DNA from: Bog-756 sp963778165
GTDB taxonomy: Bacteria; Actinomycetota; Acidimicrobiia; Acidimicrobiales; RAAP-2
Assembly: GCA_963778165.1 (NCBI GenBank)
Contig: CAVZTE010000002.1
Coordinates: 186,001-250,000 of the forward strand
Direction: 5' to 3'
Length of the DNA: 64,000 nt
Shown: piece after piece, positions 8,195 to 17,651 of the stretch
How positions within the stretch are numbered: position 1 is the stretch's first letter
Layout: every line of letters begins with the position of its first letter
Notes under the pieces: generated by a model
Told to the model about the DNA's origin: nothing
What the model saw: the letters and a program-made list of their open reading frames with translations, nothing else
Database searches by the model: none
Program-made: the position numbers and the translations under genes

Positions 8195-9654
8195 TCACAC
8201 CGATTCGGTGGCCCCCGGGGTCGCCTCGGGGCCAAACGCTCCAGAGGAATCGGCGGGCCGGAACGTGGGGACCAGCGGTCCGAACGACCGGGCCCGGATG
8301 CATCCGACCCACACCCCGGCGCCGTAGAAGGCGTCGTCGATCACCGAGGCCAACGACCACCGGACCGGGTCGATGGGGGGACGGCGTCGCCACCACTCCA
8401 CCAACGGGGGCACCACGACCAGCGCGGTGGCGGCCATCCTCAACCGGCCGCTCCGTCGGGCCAGGGCCACGGCCACGGCCGGACCGGCCAGCATGGTGGC
8501 GGCATGCCCCATGCCCACCACCGTCCAGGCCGTACCCTCGATGCTCCATCGGGCGGTGAGGGCCAAGGGAACGCCCCGGGGTCGGACCTTCCGGGCCGTA
8601 GAGGCGGCCGAAGCCGCCACCACCAACGCCGCGGTGCGCCAGCGCCCGGACAGCAGGGCCACGGCGGCCACCGTGGGCCAGGGTCGGAGCTCGAGCGGGG
8701 GGACCTGGCCCGGGTGCCGTCTCGACAGCGCTCCTGCCGAGGTTCCGTAGCGGAACCGTCGGCCCATCAACTCCCGCCACGAGCCCGGCTCCCGGTGCAG
8801 CACCGTGGCCGTCGGGTCGTACCGGACCCGCCAGCCCTGGTCCACCAGGCGCCACACCAGATCGACGTCCTCGCCGACCCGCAGGCCGGCATCGAAGCCG
8901 GAGATCACGGCCTGGCGGCGAGTGACCAGTGCCGCGGCGGGCAGGTAGCGGACCACCGCGTCCGGCCCGACCTGGCTCGGTTCGGGCCCCATGTCCAGGG
9001 GCGAGCGGGCGTCGGCGTACCTGGCCCGCGCCGTGGAGTCGGCCGCGGCCGGGTCGGGGCGGACCCGGGGGGCGACCGCGGCCACCAGCGGGTCGTCGAA
9101 CCACCAGAGCAGCTCCTCCAGCCATCCCTCGGTTACCCGGCAGTCGCTGTCCACGAAGGCCACCAACTCCGAGTCGACCAACCCCAACCCGTCATTGCGG
9201 GCCGCACCCGGTCCTCCGTTGACGTCCCGGCGGATCAGCCGGACGTTCGGGCGGTCGCACACCCGGTCCACCGCGGCCGGGTCGTCAGAGTCGTCGTCGA
9301 CCACCACCACCGCACGTTCCGGACCCAGCGCATCGAGGCACCGTTCGAGGTCGGCGATCCGGTTGTGGACCGGCACCACCACCGTCACCCTCTCGATGTA
9401 ACGACCGGTCGGGTCAGCGACCGGGCGGGCCGGTCGCGGGTGGGCCATGCCGGCGTCGACCAGGCGGCGTCCCAACCGACCGGCGGCGGCGGTGGTGGTG
9501 GTCCCTGGGCCAACAGGGCGGACAGGGTGGCCGCCCCTTCGTCGCTGAGGGTGATCATCCGCCCCGGATGTCCTCCGACCAGCACCGTCCCGTGCCGGAA
9601 GAGCCGGACCGACCGGTCGAGGACCAGACCGAGCCCCCCGGGGAGGGGGGTCAC
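8195..9654 (-). CDS. mftF: MftF, mycofactocin glycosyltransferase (apparent frameshift)
   Basis: A family 2 glycosyltransferase that adds glucose units to mycofactocin. The N-terminal MftF region (LVLDRSVRLFRHGTVLVGG, then LSDEGAATLSALLAQG) is in one frame, and the GT2 core is in another: VTVVVPVHNR, a DDDSDD cluster, FVDSDCRV, and VGEDVDLVWRL. The frames join near 9503-9505; one missing base (GGG for GGGG) restores a 486-residue protein of normal length. C-terminal hydrophobic segments fit membrane association. The start is taken as GTG 9654, which overlaps the SDR stop by 4 bp. Read as a sequence error more likely than a mutation. Confidence 0.85.
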
Positions 9655-10469
9655 AGCGAGAGGCCGCCATCCACCGGGATCACCGCCCCGGTCAGGGCAC
9701 TGCTGTCCGGGCCGGCCAGCCACACCAGGGCCGCCGCCACCTCCTCGGGCGCCAGCAGTCGCCCCACCGCTTGCTGGTCGGCGAAGGCCCCGGTGTCGTC
9801 CAGGCCGTAGAGCCGGGCACTCTCGGTCAGGGTGGCAGTGGCGGTGGAGCCGGGGCTGACGGCGTTGGCGGTGACCCCGGTCCCACCCAGATCGGCGGCC
9901 AACCCCCGGACCAGTCCGGCCACGCCCGCTTTGGCTGCTCCGTAGGCGGCCAACTTGGGGAGACCGCGGGTGGCGGCGGCCGAAGCGACGGCCAGGAACC
10001 GTCCGTGGCGGGGCGTAGGCCTTCGAAGCAGGGCCGGGATGGCGACCCGGGCGGCGGTAACCGGGCCCACCAGGTTCACCTCCAGTACCGCGTCGAGCTG
10101 GTCGGCCGGCATCTCCCACAACGGCACCCCACCGGCGATCACCCCCGCCACCGCCACCATGGCGTCAAGGCCGCCGAACCGTTCCTCGGCCAGAGCCACT
10201 GCGGCCCCCAGGGCTTCGGGGTCGGTGGTGTCGGCTCGGAACGCCACTACCTGGTCGAGGCCCCCCGCACCGGCCGCCCGGGGCACCAGGGCCAGAGCAG
10301 AAGCGACCACGGCATCGAGCTCGCCCTCGGTGCCCATGGGGTAGGGGAGCCGGGGGTCGTCGTGGCCCCGGTCGACGGCGACCACCGACCAGCCGGCGGC
10401 GATCAACCCATGGACGGTGGCGGCGCCGATCCCCCGGGCCGCCCCGGTCACCACGGCCACCCGGTTCAT
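9651..10469 (-). CDS. mycofactocin-coupled SDR oxidoreductase (second type)
   Basis: A 272-residue short-chain dehydrogenase with TGAARGIG (residues 8-15) as the nucleotide loop, NAG-equivalent VAG, and a catalytic Ser plus YGAAK (Tyr-x3-Lys). After the second beta strand it has a long insertion (HDDPRLPYPMGTEGELD and onward), like the family of mycofactocin-associated SDRs that hold NAD non-exchangeably and use mycofactocin as external acceptor. The family trait is established knowledge; its alcohol substrate is unknown. It lies between mftE (33-bp gap) and mftF (4-bp overlap). Confidence 0.87.
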   Translation of the reverse strand: MNRVAVVTGAARGIGAATVHGLIAAGWSVVAVDRGHDDPRLPYPMGTEGELDAVVASALALVPRAAGAGGLDQVVAFRADTTDPEALGAAVALAEERFGGLDAMVAVAGVIAGGVPLWEMPADQLDAVLEVNLVGPVTAARVAIPALLRRPTPRHGRFLAVASAAATRGLPKLAAYGAAKAGVAGLVRGLAADLGGTGVTANAVSPGSTATATLTESARLYGLDDTGAFADQQAVGRLLAPEEVAAALVWLAGPDSSALTGAVIPVDGGLSL

Positions 10470-10502
10470 CCGGTCACCTCCTTGTTGGTCGGAGCCTGTT
10501 GG

Positions 10503-11189
10503 TCAGGGCTCACCGTCGATCTCCCGGATCATCTCAGCCAGGTCCGCCACCGCCGCGGCCAGCAGCCGGTCTCCTTCGTCGGCACTGGCTCCGGTCGGGT
10601 CGCCCAGTACCCCGTTGGCACTGACGGCGCGGACCCCCCCTTCTACCAGCAGGGGAAGCAGGGTGCGGATGGCACGCTGGTCACCGGCCTCGGCCTGCTC
10701 GAGCCGCACCCGCTCGGGGGCGATGGTCAGCATGAGGGAGGTCTCCGTTCGTCCGGCGTGGAGGTCACCGGGCCAGGAGGGCCACCACGCCATCACCGGG
10801 TGACCCTCGGCGTGCAGCTGGGCCATGGCCCGGGCCACCGGTGTGGCGTTGCCACCATGGGTCGACACCATCACCACCCGGGCGAAGGCCACGGCGGCCG
10901 AGCGGCCCAGCTCCACCAGTACCGCCTCGGTGACCTCGGAACCGATGGACAGGGTGCCGGCGAAGGCCTGGTGCTCACCGCTCGACCCGTAGGCCAGGGC
11001 CGGCGCCACCACCACTCTCGGGTCCAGGCGACCCACCCGGTGAGCCACCGCTACCGCGATATCGGTGTCGGTGGTGAGGGGCAGATGGGGTCCGTGTTGT
11101 TCGGTCGAGCCCACCGGGACGAGAAGGATCCCACCTGTTCGGGCCCGGTGCTCGACCTCCGGCCAGGCCAGCTCGTCGAGCTCGTTCAC
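10503..11189 (-). CDS. mftE: MftE, creatininase-fold mycofactocin peptidase
   Basis: A 228-residue creatininase-family metalloprotease that releases the C-terminal Val-Tyr-derived dipeptide from the modified MftA peptide. The metal and active-site signatures are visible: PVGSTEQHGPHLPL with TDTD following, YGSSGEHQAFAGT, and VSTHGGNA. The start is GTG 11189, overlapping the fixA-like stop (GTGA); longer upstream extensions are out-of-family sequence. In most mycofactocin clusters mftE follows mftD; here it follows an ETF beta gene. Confidence 0.92.
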   Translation of the reverse strand: MNELDELAWPEVEHRARTGGILLVPVGSTEQHGPHLPLTTDTDIAVAVAHRVGRLDPRVVVAPALAYGSSGEHQAFAGTLSIGSEVTEAVLVELGRSAAVAFARVVMVSTHGGNATPVARAMAQLHAEGHPVMAWWPSWPGDLHAGRTETSLMLTIAPERVRLEQAEAGDQRAIRTLLPLLVEGGVRAVSANGVLGDPTGASADEGDRLLAAAVADLAEMIREIDGEP

Positions 11190-12115
11190 CCGTCCACCGT
11201 GGCGTCGGGGTGCTCCCGGTCCGGCCAACCGTCCAGGTAACCGTGGCGCACCAGGAATCCGATGAGGGCGTCGGCGGCTTCGACGCTCCCGACCGGCCCG
11301 ATCACGGTAGGGGGATCGTGGGCCACCAGGGCGCCGGTCAGAGCCAACAGTCGAATGCGGGGATCGTCCCCTCGGGGGGGCGGCAACACCCGGGTCCGCG
11401 GGGCGAACGGCCGGGTCGGCCCGAACCGGACCCGGTGGTCCACTGATCCGACCGGCCGCGGGGACGGGGCCGGACTCACCGGGACCTCGGAGTCCGCCGC
11501 GGCCAGGGCTCCGGCCAGGGGCGCCCGTCGCAACCGCACCCCGGCCGCCTCCACCGAGCACACCGCGGGGAGCGGTACCCGCAGTCGCTCCCTCCAACCG
11601 CCATCCAGGCGGCGTTCGGCCACCAGGCCGTCACCACCGGGCTCGGACTCCAGTGACACCAACCCCAGCGCCTGGGCCGCACCCAACTCGTGGGCCAGGA
11701 ACGCCGGGAAGGCCCCGGTGCCCCGGTCGACCGAACGGTCACCGCAGACCACCACCGAGGGCCGCGACCCGACGGCCTCCACCACCCGGCGGGCCAGCGC
11801 CTGCTGATCGCGGGCCCAGGGCTCCGTCTCCCCGTCTCCGGCCCCGGCCTCGGAGACCGGCACCCGCAGCACCGACGCCCCCAGGGCGGCCACCTGGCGG
11901 AGCACCGGTTCGACCGACACCGGCCCCGCCGCGATGGCCGTCAACTGTCCCGACCAGGCCCGGCAGATGCGCAGGGCATGCTCGAGAGCGGCCCCGTCGG
12001 CCGCCGAGAGGCCGATGCCCCAGCGGTCACTGCGCACCACTCCGGTCAGGGGATCGACTTCGGGTCGGAGGTCGGTGATCCGGAGGCACGCCACCACCAG
12101 CGGGGTCGCCGTCAT
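11186..12115 (-). CDS. mycofactocin-associated ETF beta subunit (FixA-like)
   Basis: A 309-residue divergent electron-transfer flavoprotein beta subunit. It carries the ETF-beta AMP/FAD-side signature around CGDRSVDRGTGAFPAFLAHELG and a Rossmann-like N-terminal half (SAADGAALEHALRI, LTAIAAGPVSVEPVLRQVAALGA). It is longer than common ETF-beta (~250-260) because of a ~60-residue C-terminal tail rich in Pro and Arg. Partner is the fixB-like gene; together they would hold FAD and pass electrons to FixC/FixX. It overlaps fixX upstream and mftE downstream by 4 bp each. Confidence 0.82.
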   Translation of the reverse strand: MTATPLVVACLRITDLRPEVDPLTGVVRSDRWGIGLSAADGAALEHALRICRAWSGQLTAIAAGPVSVEPVLRQVAALGASVLRVPVSEAGAGDGETEPWARDQQALARRVVEAVGSRPSVVVCGDRSVDRGTGAFPAFLAHELGAAQALGLVSLESEPGGDGLVAERRLDGGWRERLRVPLPAVCSVEAAGVRLRRAPLAGALAAADSEVPVSPAPSPRPVGSVDHRVRFGPTRPFAPRTRVLPPPRGDDPRIRLLALTGALVAHDPPTVIGPVGSVEAADALIGFLVRHGYLDGWPDREHPDATVDG

Positions 12116-12417
12116 CCGTGGTGGAAGACGACGCCCTGGCCGCCGTCGGGGTAGGTCCAGGAGATGGCGCCGTCGTGATCACAGACCATGTAGCAGGTCC
12201 CGCACTCGAAGCACTCCTCGTAGTTGAAGAGGATCCCGCCGTTGGAGGTGGGGGCGAAGAGGTTGGCCGGGCAGGCGGTCACGCACGCCTTGGTGGTGCA
12301 CGAACGGCAGACGTCGGAGTCCACGGTGATGTGGGCCCGTTCCCCGACCCGGAAGTCCACGGTGGCCATCCGGTCCTCGAAGGAGATCCCGCGCCAGGCC
12401 GGGTCGGTGGTGCTCAT
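12112..12417 (-). CDS. fixX: FixX-like ferredoxin
   Basis: A 101-residue FixX-type ferredoxin with two cysteine groups: CRSCTTKACVTACP (C-x2-C-x4-C-x3-C-P) and CFECGTCYMVC (C-x2-C-x2-C-x3-C). This can hold two clusters or one cluster plus a degenerate site, as in ETF:quinone oxidoreductase systems. It should shuttle electrons between the FAD of FixC and the quinone pool. The start at 12417 overlaps the FixC stop (ATGA) and skips a non-family extension. Confidence 0.9.
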   Translation of the reverse strand: MSTTDPAWRGISFEDRMATVDFRVGERAHITVDSDVCRSCTTKACVTACPANLFAPTSNGGILFNYEECFECGTCYMVCDHDGAISWTYPDGGQGVVFHHG

Positions 12418-13745
12418 CCGAAGATCCTCATGCCCCGCACGGTGTCGGCGGCCAGCTCCCACAGCCGAACCCCGTGCTTGGCCGCGGCGTCACGGGTCAG
12501 CCGGAGGCCACCCGGCTTGGGGATGGGATTGGTCACGGTGAACATCCCGTCGGCCAGGTCGCAGAGGAGGCCCGGGTACCGGTGCTGGACCCGGTCCGAG
12601 AGCACCAGGGCCGGTGCCTTGCGGAGGCGCTTGTGGTCGGCCAGGACGAACTGCTGCTCGAGGTCGTCCCGGTACGAGGACAGCCCCAGCTTCGAGCAGT
12701 CTCCCGCGGCGATGGCCCGGTCCACCGCCCGACCGGCGGCGAAGCCCGATCCGATGGCGAAGTTGACCCCCTCCAGCCACAGGCCGGCGGCCAAGGTCAT
12801 GGCGGCGGCGTCACCGGCGATGACCAGCCCGTCGGCGGTGAGGTCGGGCATGGTGTCGTAGCCCCCTTCGGGGATGAGGTGGGCGGCGTACTCACGGAGG
12901 GTGGAGCCGCGCAGGTAGGGGGCGATGGAGGGGTGGTCCTTGAGGTCGGCCACCAGCTCCTCGGGCCGCATGCCGGACTCCGCCAGGTGGGTCAGGGACA
13001 CCACCACCCCCACGCTCACCGTGTCGGCGTTGGTGTAGAGGAACCCCCCGCCAGGGATGCCGCGGGTGCACCCGAGCATCTCGATGTCGACGCCCTGATG
13101 GCCCGCCACCCCGAAGCGCTCGTCGATCACCTCGCGGGGCAGGGCCAGGACCTCTTTGACCCCCAGGGTGTGATGGGAGGCGTCCGCCGCCGGCAGGAGG
13201 CCCGCCTCCTTGGCCAGGAAGGAGTTCACCCCGTCGCAGGCCACGACGACCCTGGCCCGGAGCACCGCGCCGTCGCGGTCGGTGCGGACGCCGACCACCC
13301 GGCCGCCCTCCCGCACCAGCCCGGTGGCCACGGTGTCGGTGAGCAGCCGGGCCCCGGCGTCGGTGGCGTGGGCCGCCAGCCACGAGTCGAAGCTCGGACG
13401 GAGGGTGGTCATCCCGTTATAGGGAGGCCGGCCCCAGGCTTCGGACCGGTAGTCGATGGAGAGGGACTGGGTTCCGCTCATCATGAGGGTGGAGCGGCGC
13501 ACCACCCACCGCTCCACCGGTACCTGCTCCCACCAGCCCGGGATGATGGCGTCGAGCACCCGCCCGTACACCACACCCCCGTAGACGTTCTTCGAGCCGG
13601 GGAAGGGACCCCGCTCGATCATCACCACCGACCGGCCGGATCGGGCCAGGGCCAGGGCGGCCGCCGATCCGGCCGGGCCCGCTCCCACCACGATGGCGTC
13701 GAACGTCAACCCCGCCCCCTCCTGACCGGCGGCACCGGGCGACAC
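12414..13745 (-). CDS. fixC: FixC-like ETF:quinone oxidoreductase flavoprotein
   Basis: A 443-residue FAD protein of the FixC/ETF-QO/geranylgeranyl reductase superfamily. The dinucleotide site is VVGAGPAGSAAALALARSG (about 18-36), with a second FAD motif GLVIAGDAAAMTL. SKNVYGGVVYGR and GLWLEGVNFAIGSG are typical of FixC. It should accept electrons from the FixAB flavoprotein and act with FixX at the membrane. The GTG start at 13745 lies 5 bp past the fixB stop. It overlaps fixX by 4 bp. Confidence 0.9.
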   Translation of the reverse strand: MSPGAAGQEGAGLTFDAIVVGAGPAGSAAALALARSGRSVVMIERGPFPGSKNVYGGVVYGRVLDAIIPGWWEQVPVERWVVRRSTLMMSGTQSLSIDYRSEAWGRPPYNGMTTLRPSFDSWLAAHATDAGARLLTDTVATGLVREGGRVVGVRTDRDGAVLRARVVVACDGVNSFLAKEAGLLPAADASHHTLGVKEVLALPREVIDERFGVAGHQGVDIEMLGCTRGIPGGGFLYTNADTVSVGVVVSLTHLAESGMRPEELVADLKDHPSIAPYLRGSTLREYAAHLIPEGGYDTMPDLTADGLVIAGDAAAMTLAAGLWLEGVNFAIGSGFAAGRAVDRAIAAGDCSKLGLSSYRDDLEQQFVLADHKRLRKAPALVLSDRVQHRYPGLLCDLADGMFTVTNPIPKPGGLRLTRDAAAKHGVRLWELAADTVRGMRIFG

Positions 13746-13750
13746 GTCCC

Positions 13751-14824
13751 TCAGCCACCGGTGGACTCCGAGCGGGAGGTGGGCAGACGGGAAGCCAGCT
13801 CATCGGGAGGGTCCACGCCGAAGCGCCGGGCCAACTCGACCAACAGGCCCTGGGCGTCGGTGACCAGGCCCAGGTCGGCCATGGCCGTCATGGGTGACGA
13901 GGGGTCGGTGTTGACGCTGACGATGTGCCGGGGGGTCCCGAGCCCGCCCGATGTGTTGGGCGGCACCCGACACGCCCATGGCGATGTAGAGGTCCGGATC
14001 GATGGTGACGCCGGTGGTGCCGATCTGGCGTTCGTAGCCGGTCCATCCGGCATCGGTGGCCACCCGGGTGGCCCCGGCCGATCCCCCCAGCGCCGCCGCC
14101 ACTTCCACCAGTAGGTCGAACACCTGAACGGCGCGCTGGTCGTCCGCAGCCCGCGGCCAGCCCGGCCCCCCGCCACCACCCGGGTGGCCTCGGCCAGGTC
14201 CATGGTGTGCAGGTCCGGTTGGAGGATGGCCATCACCTCAGGGTCGAGAGGGCCGTTCCCCTCGGCGGCCACCGACGACGGCTCGGGGGGCCCGAGTGCC
14301 TCGACCACCACCGCGGCCTCCGGCTCCGGCGAGCCCACGGCCCGGCTGCCCGGCACCAGGGTGACCACCGCCGGCCCATCGACCTCTGCGTCCATCAGCA
14401 CCCGGTCGTCGAGTCGCGACACCGTGGCCCGAACACCGCCCCCGGCACCCCCCTTCGGATCCGCAGCGCACCCGGCGCTCACGGCTCCGTCCAGCAGCGG
14501 CCGGCCCAGCCGGGCGGCCAAGCGGGGGGCCAGATCGCGTCCGTCCGGAGAAGCGGGCAGGATCACCAGGGTCGCGCCACCCACCACCGGAGCCAGCTGG
14601 GCGGCCAGCAGGCCCGGCCGGAAGCCCGCGCCGGTCTCGGCCCACCACACCCGACGGGCGGCCACCAGGGCGTAGGCCGCGGTCTCCGATCCCGATCCCA
14701 CCACGACGGCCGAGCCTCCCGCTTCGGCCTACCGCTTCGTCCGAGCCCGACCGGGAGCCGGCCGTCCCGGCGTCACCACCACCGCCACCGTCTCGGCGTC
14801 GATGGGGGGCCACGTGCCGGTCAC
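13751..14824 (-). CDS. mycofactocin-associated ETF alpha subunit (FixB-like), multiply frameshifted
   Basis: Reads as a broken gene with an in-frame TAG at 14729-14731, but six single-base removals give one 355-residue ETF alpha. Extra bases are inferred in short G/C runs at 14766-14768, 14753-14755, 14728-14729, 14161-14163, 14150-14152 and 13947-13949. The repaired protein has the N-terminal Rossmann half (SGSDEAVAEAGGSAVVVGSG) and the FAD domain with VVAGGR, TDAGW, ERQIGTTG, YIAMGVSGAAQHIGG and VNTD. The GTG start at 14824 overlaps the OYE2 stop by 4 bp. ETF alpha binds FAD and partners with the FixA-like subunit. Confidence 0.83.
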
Positions 14825-16807
14825 AGGCCCACCGCCACCCGATGGCCCTCGATCACCGCGGCGTGGGCCCGTCGTGGCGCCAGGCAGTCCCCGATGCGAT
14901 GCACCGGGAACGGCGAGCCCTGCAGGTCGCGCCACAGTTGGTCGACGGGTTGCTGATGCACGGAGCAGACCACCCAGTCGCAGGTCCGTTCGAGGTCGGT
15001 GCCGGTGGGGTGGTGCTGGAGGCTCAGAACCAACCGCTGGTCCGCGTCGACGGCGCTGGACGCCGCGTCCGGGCGGACGCCCATGGGCACCAGGTCGACC
15101 TTCTGCCCGATGCCCTTGGCGTGGGCCTTCACGTTCCAGGTCTCCATATCCAGGGTGACCCCGAGGTCCTGGGCCACCACCATGCCGTTGGTCACGATCT
15201 CCACCTGGCAACCCCGGTCGGCCAGCAGCTCGGCGGTCGAGGTGGCCTGGTGGAACCCGAGCTCGTCGACCACCACCACCTCGCCGTGGGGTTGGGCCCG
15301 GCCCTCCAGCACGTCGCGGACATCGACCACCCGGGGGTGGTCGCCGGCCCACCACGGACGCCACGGTCGGGCCCCGGTGGCCACGATCACCACGTCGGGT
15401 CGCTCGGACTCCACGTCGGCCCGGGTGGCTTCCACTCCGGTGCGCAGGTCGACCCCCAACCGGCGGGCGGCCACGATGAGGTTCCGGGTGATGTCGAGGA
15501 ACTCGGCCCGACTGGGCACGGTGGCCGCCACCCGGACCTGTCCGCCCAGCCGGTCCTGCCGTTCGAACAGGGTGACCCGGTGGCCCTGTTCGGCTGCGGT
15601 CACCGCCGCCTGCAGACCACCAGGGCCCCCGCCCACCACCACCACCGACCGGCGCCGGGTGGGGCCGCGGTACGGCCGTGGCCTCGCGCCCGGCCCGGGG
15701 GTTCTCGATGCAGCCCAGCCAGCGGTTGAGGCCCATGCGGCCGACGCACTCCTGGTTGCAGGACAGGCAGGTGCGGATGTCGGTGGCGTGACCCGACCGG
15801 GCCTTGGCCGCGAAGTCGGGGTCGGCGATCTGGCCCGCGGACCACCCCCACCAGGTCGCACAGCCCGTCGCTGAGGGCGCGGTCGGCCTGGAGCGGATCC
15901 TTGAACCGGCCCACGCCGATCACCGGAACCTGCACCACCTGGCGGATGGCGCTGGGGATGAACATGGCGTAGCCCGGTGGGACCTGCATGCTGGCTTCGA
16001 TCATGTACAAGGTGGCGGTGGCCACCCCGATCGAGGTGTTGATGTAGTCGACCTGACCGGTGGCGTCGACCAGCCGGGCCACTTCCACGGCGTCGTCGAT
16101 CCCGGTCCCGCCCTCGATCAGCTCGTCCCCGCACAGCCGCACCCCGAGGGCGCGGTCGGCGCCCGATCGTCCCGCGCACGGCCTCGACGATCTCCAGCAA
16201 CAGTCGGGCCCGGTTGGCCAGGGATCCGCCGTACCCGTCGCTCCGTCGGTTGGTGGCCGGCGACAAGAACCCCCGCACGATCGAGGAGTGGGAGCACTGG
16301 AGCTCGACGCCGTCGAACCCGCCTTGCATGCAGTGGTCGGCCACCCGGGCGTAGCCATCGACGATCTCGGTGATCTCGTGGGCCTCGACGGCCTTGGGCA
16401 CCTCGCGGAACAGCGGGTCGGGCACCGGACTGGGCGCCCATACCGGCAGGCGCGAGTACATGCTCGAGGCCTGGCCGCCGTTGTGGTTGATCTGAGCCAG
16501 GATCGGGCACGTCGTAGGCGTGCACCCGTTCGGTGATGCGGCGGTAGCCCGGGATGACCTCCGGATTGAAACCGTGGATCAGCTTCTCGTAGGGCCAGTC
16601 GGTGCGATGGGTCGAGTGCTCCTCGGTGATGATGAGGCCGGCCCCGCCGGCGGCCCGGGCCGCGTAGTAGGCAGCGTGCTGTTCGGTGGGGAGGCCGTCG
16701 GTGGCGTAGTTGGTGAGGTGGGCCGAGAAGACGATCCGGTTGGGGACCACCACCGGGCCCAGTCGCAGGGGGGTGAACAGGTGGCGGTAGCGGGTGCCGG
16801 CGCTCAT
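14821..16807 (-). CDS. mycofactocin-system FadH/OYE-family oxidoreductase 2, frameshifted
   Basis: An Old Yellow Enzyme/2,4-dienoyl-CoA reductase-type protein that would hold FMN, a 4Fe-4S cluster and FAD. Four extra bases, in runs at 16505-16507, 16162-16164, 15834-15836 and 15661-15664, split it. Removing them gives 660 residues, almost the length of its paralogue at 17648. Motifs: PNRIVFSAHLTNYA, AQINHNGGQASS, the Fe-S set CLSCNQEC then Cys 12 residues on (C-x2-C-x3-C-x11-C), and FAD motif VVVVGGGPGGLQAA. The ATG at 16807 lies 4 bp after the SDR stop. Probably an intact gene with sequence errors. Confidence 0.85.
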
Positions 16808-16811
16808 GCCC

Positions 16812-17651
16812 TCACCGGGCCGACGATCCGGCGTCGACGGTCATGGTCATGCCGGTGACGTAGCGGGAGGCGTCGGACGAGAGGTAGAGCACCGCCTCGC
16901 TCACGTCTCCCGGGGTCACCACGGTGACCGGCAACGAGTTGAGGAAGATCGACCCGGTGTCGGGGCTGGCCTCGATCCGCTCGGTCAGCCCGCCCAGCCC
17001 CACCAACATGGGGGTGTCGACCCCGGTGGGGTGGATGGAGTTGACCCGGATGTGCTGGGAGGCCAACTCGTTGGCCAGCATGCGCATGATGCCGACCATC
17101 CCGTGCTTGGAGGCCACGTAGGGAGCCAGAAAGGGCTGCCCTTTGAGGCCGGCCACCGAGCTGATCAGGATCATCGATCCTCCACCGGCGGTGATCAGGT
17201 GGGGGATGGCTGCGGTGCAGGTGTTCCAGGTGCCGGTGAGGTTGATGCCGATGACCGTGTCCCAGACTTCCGGGGTCACCTCGTCCCAGCGTTGGATGGT
17301 GCACACCCCGGCGTTGGCCACGACGATGTCCAGCCGTCCGAGCCGGTCCACTCCGAGCTCGACGGCCTCGGTCAGGGCGGCGGCGTCCCGCACATCGACC
17401 TGGGCCGCCACCATGCGGGCCCCGGTGGCCTCCACCAGTTTGACCGTCTCCTCCAGGTCCGACGGTCGGGCCAGGGGGTAGGGGATCGACTCCAGGTCCC
17501 CGCACAGGTCCACGCCGATGATGTCGGCTCCCTGGCGGCCCAACTCCACGGCGTGGCTCCGGCCCTGGCCCCGGGCCACCCCGGTGATCAGGGCCACCCT
17601 CCCGGACACCGGTCCGGAGCGTCCGGTGGGGTCGGCCTCCGCCCCGCTCAT
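16812..17651 (-). CDS. mycofactocin-coupled SDR oxidoreductase (first type)
   Basis: A 279-residue SDR with TGVARGQGRSHAVELG (the RGQGRSHA form is characteristic of mycofactocin SDRs), NAGVC, a catalytic Ser in SSVAG and YVASK. The insertion after GVDLCGD (LESIPYPLARPSDLEETV) is the segment that, in this family, covers NAD and makes it non-exchangeable. Such enzymes oxidise alcohols with mycofactocin as electron acceptor. It overlaps OYE1 by 4 bp at the start and sits between the two OYE genes, which suggests all three work on one pathway. Confidence 0.92.
   Translation of the reverse strand: MSGAEADPTGRSGPVSGRVALITGVARGQGRSHAVELGRQGADIIGVDLCGDLESIPYPLARPSDLEETVKLVEATGARMVAAQVDVRDAAALTEAVELGVDRLGRLDIVVANAGVCTIQRWDEVTPEVWDTVIGINLTGTWNTCTAAIPHLITAGGGSMILISSVAGLKGQPFLAPYVASKHGMVGIMRMLANELASQHIRVNSIHPTGVDTPMLVGLGGLTERIEASPDTGSIFLNSLPVTVVTPGDVSEAVLYLSSDASRYVTGMTMTVDAGSSAR

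Noticed and set aside
12474..14114. Long open frames on the plus strand opposite the fix and mft genes
   Set aside because: They mirror high-GC third positions of the real genes on the other strand, have no family motifs and no ribosome-binding sites.
14729..14731. In-frame TAG in the FixB-like gene as a true nonsense mutation
   Set aside because: Removing three extra bases nearby puts the codon out of frame and restores the conserved ETF alpha N-terminal half, so sequence error is the simpler explanation.
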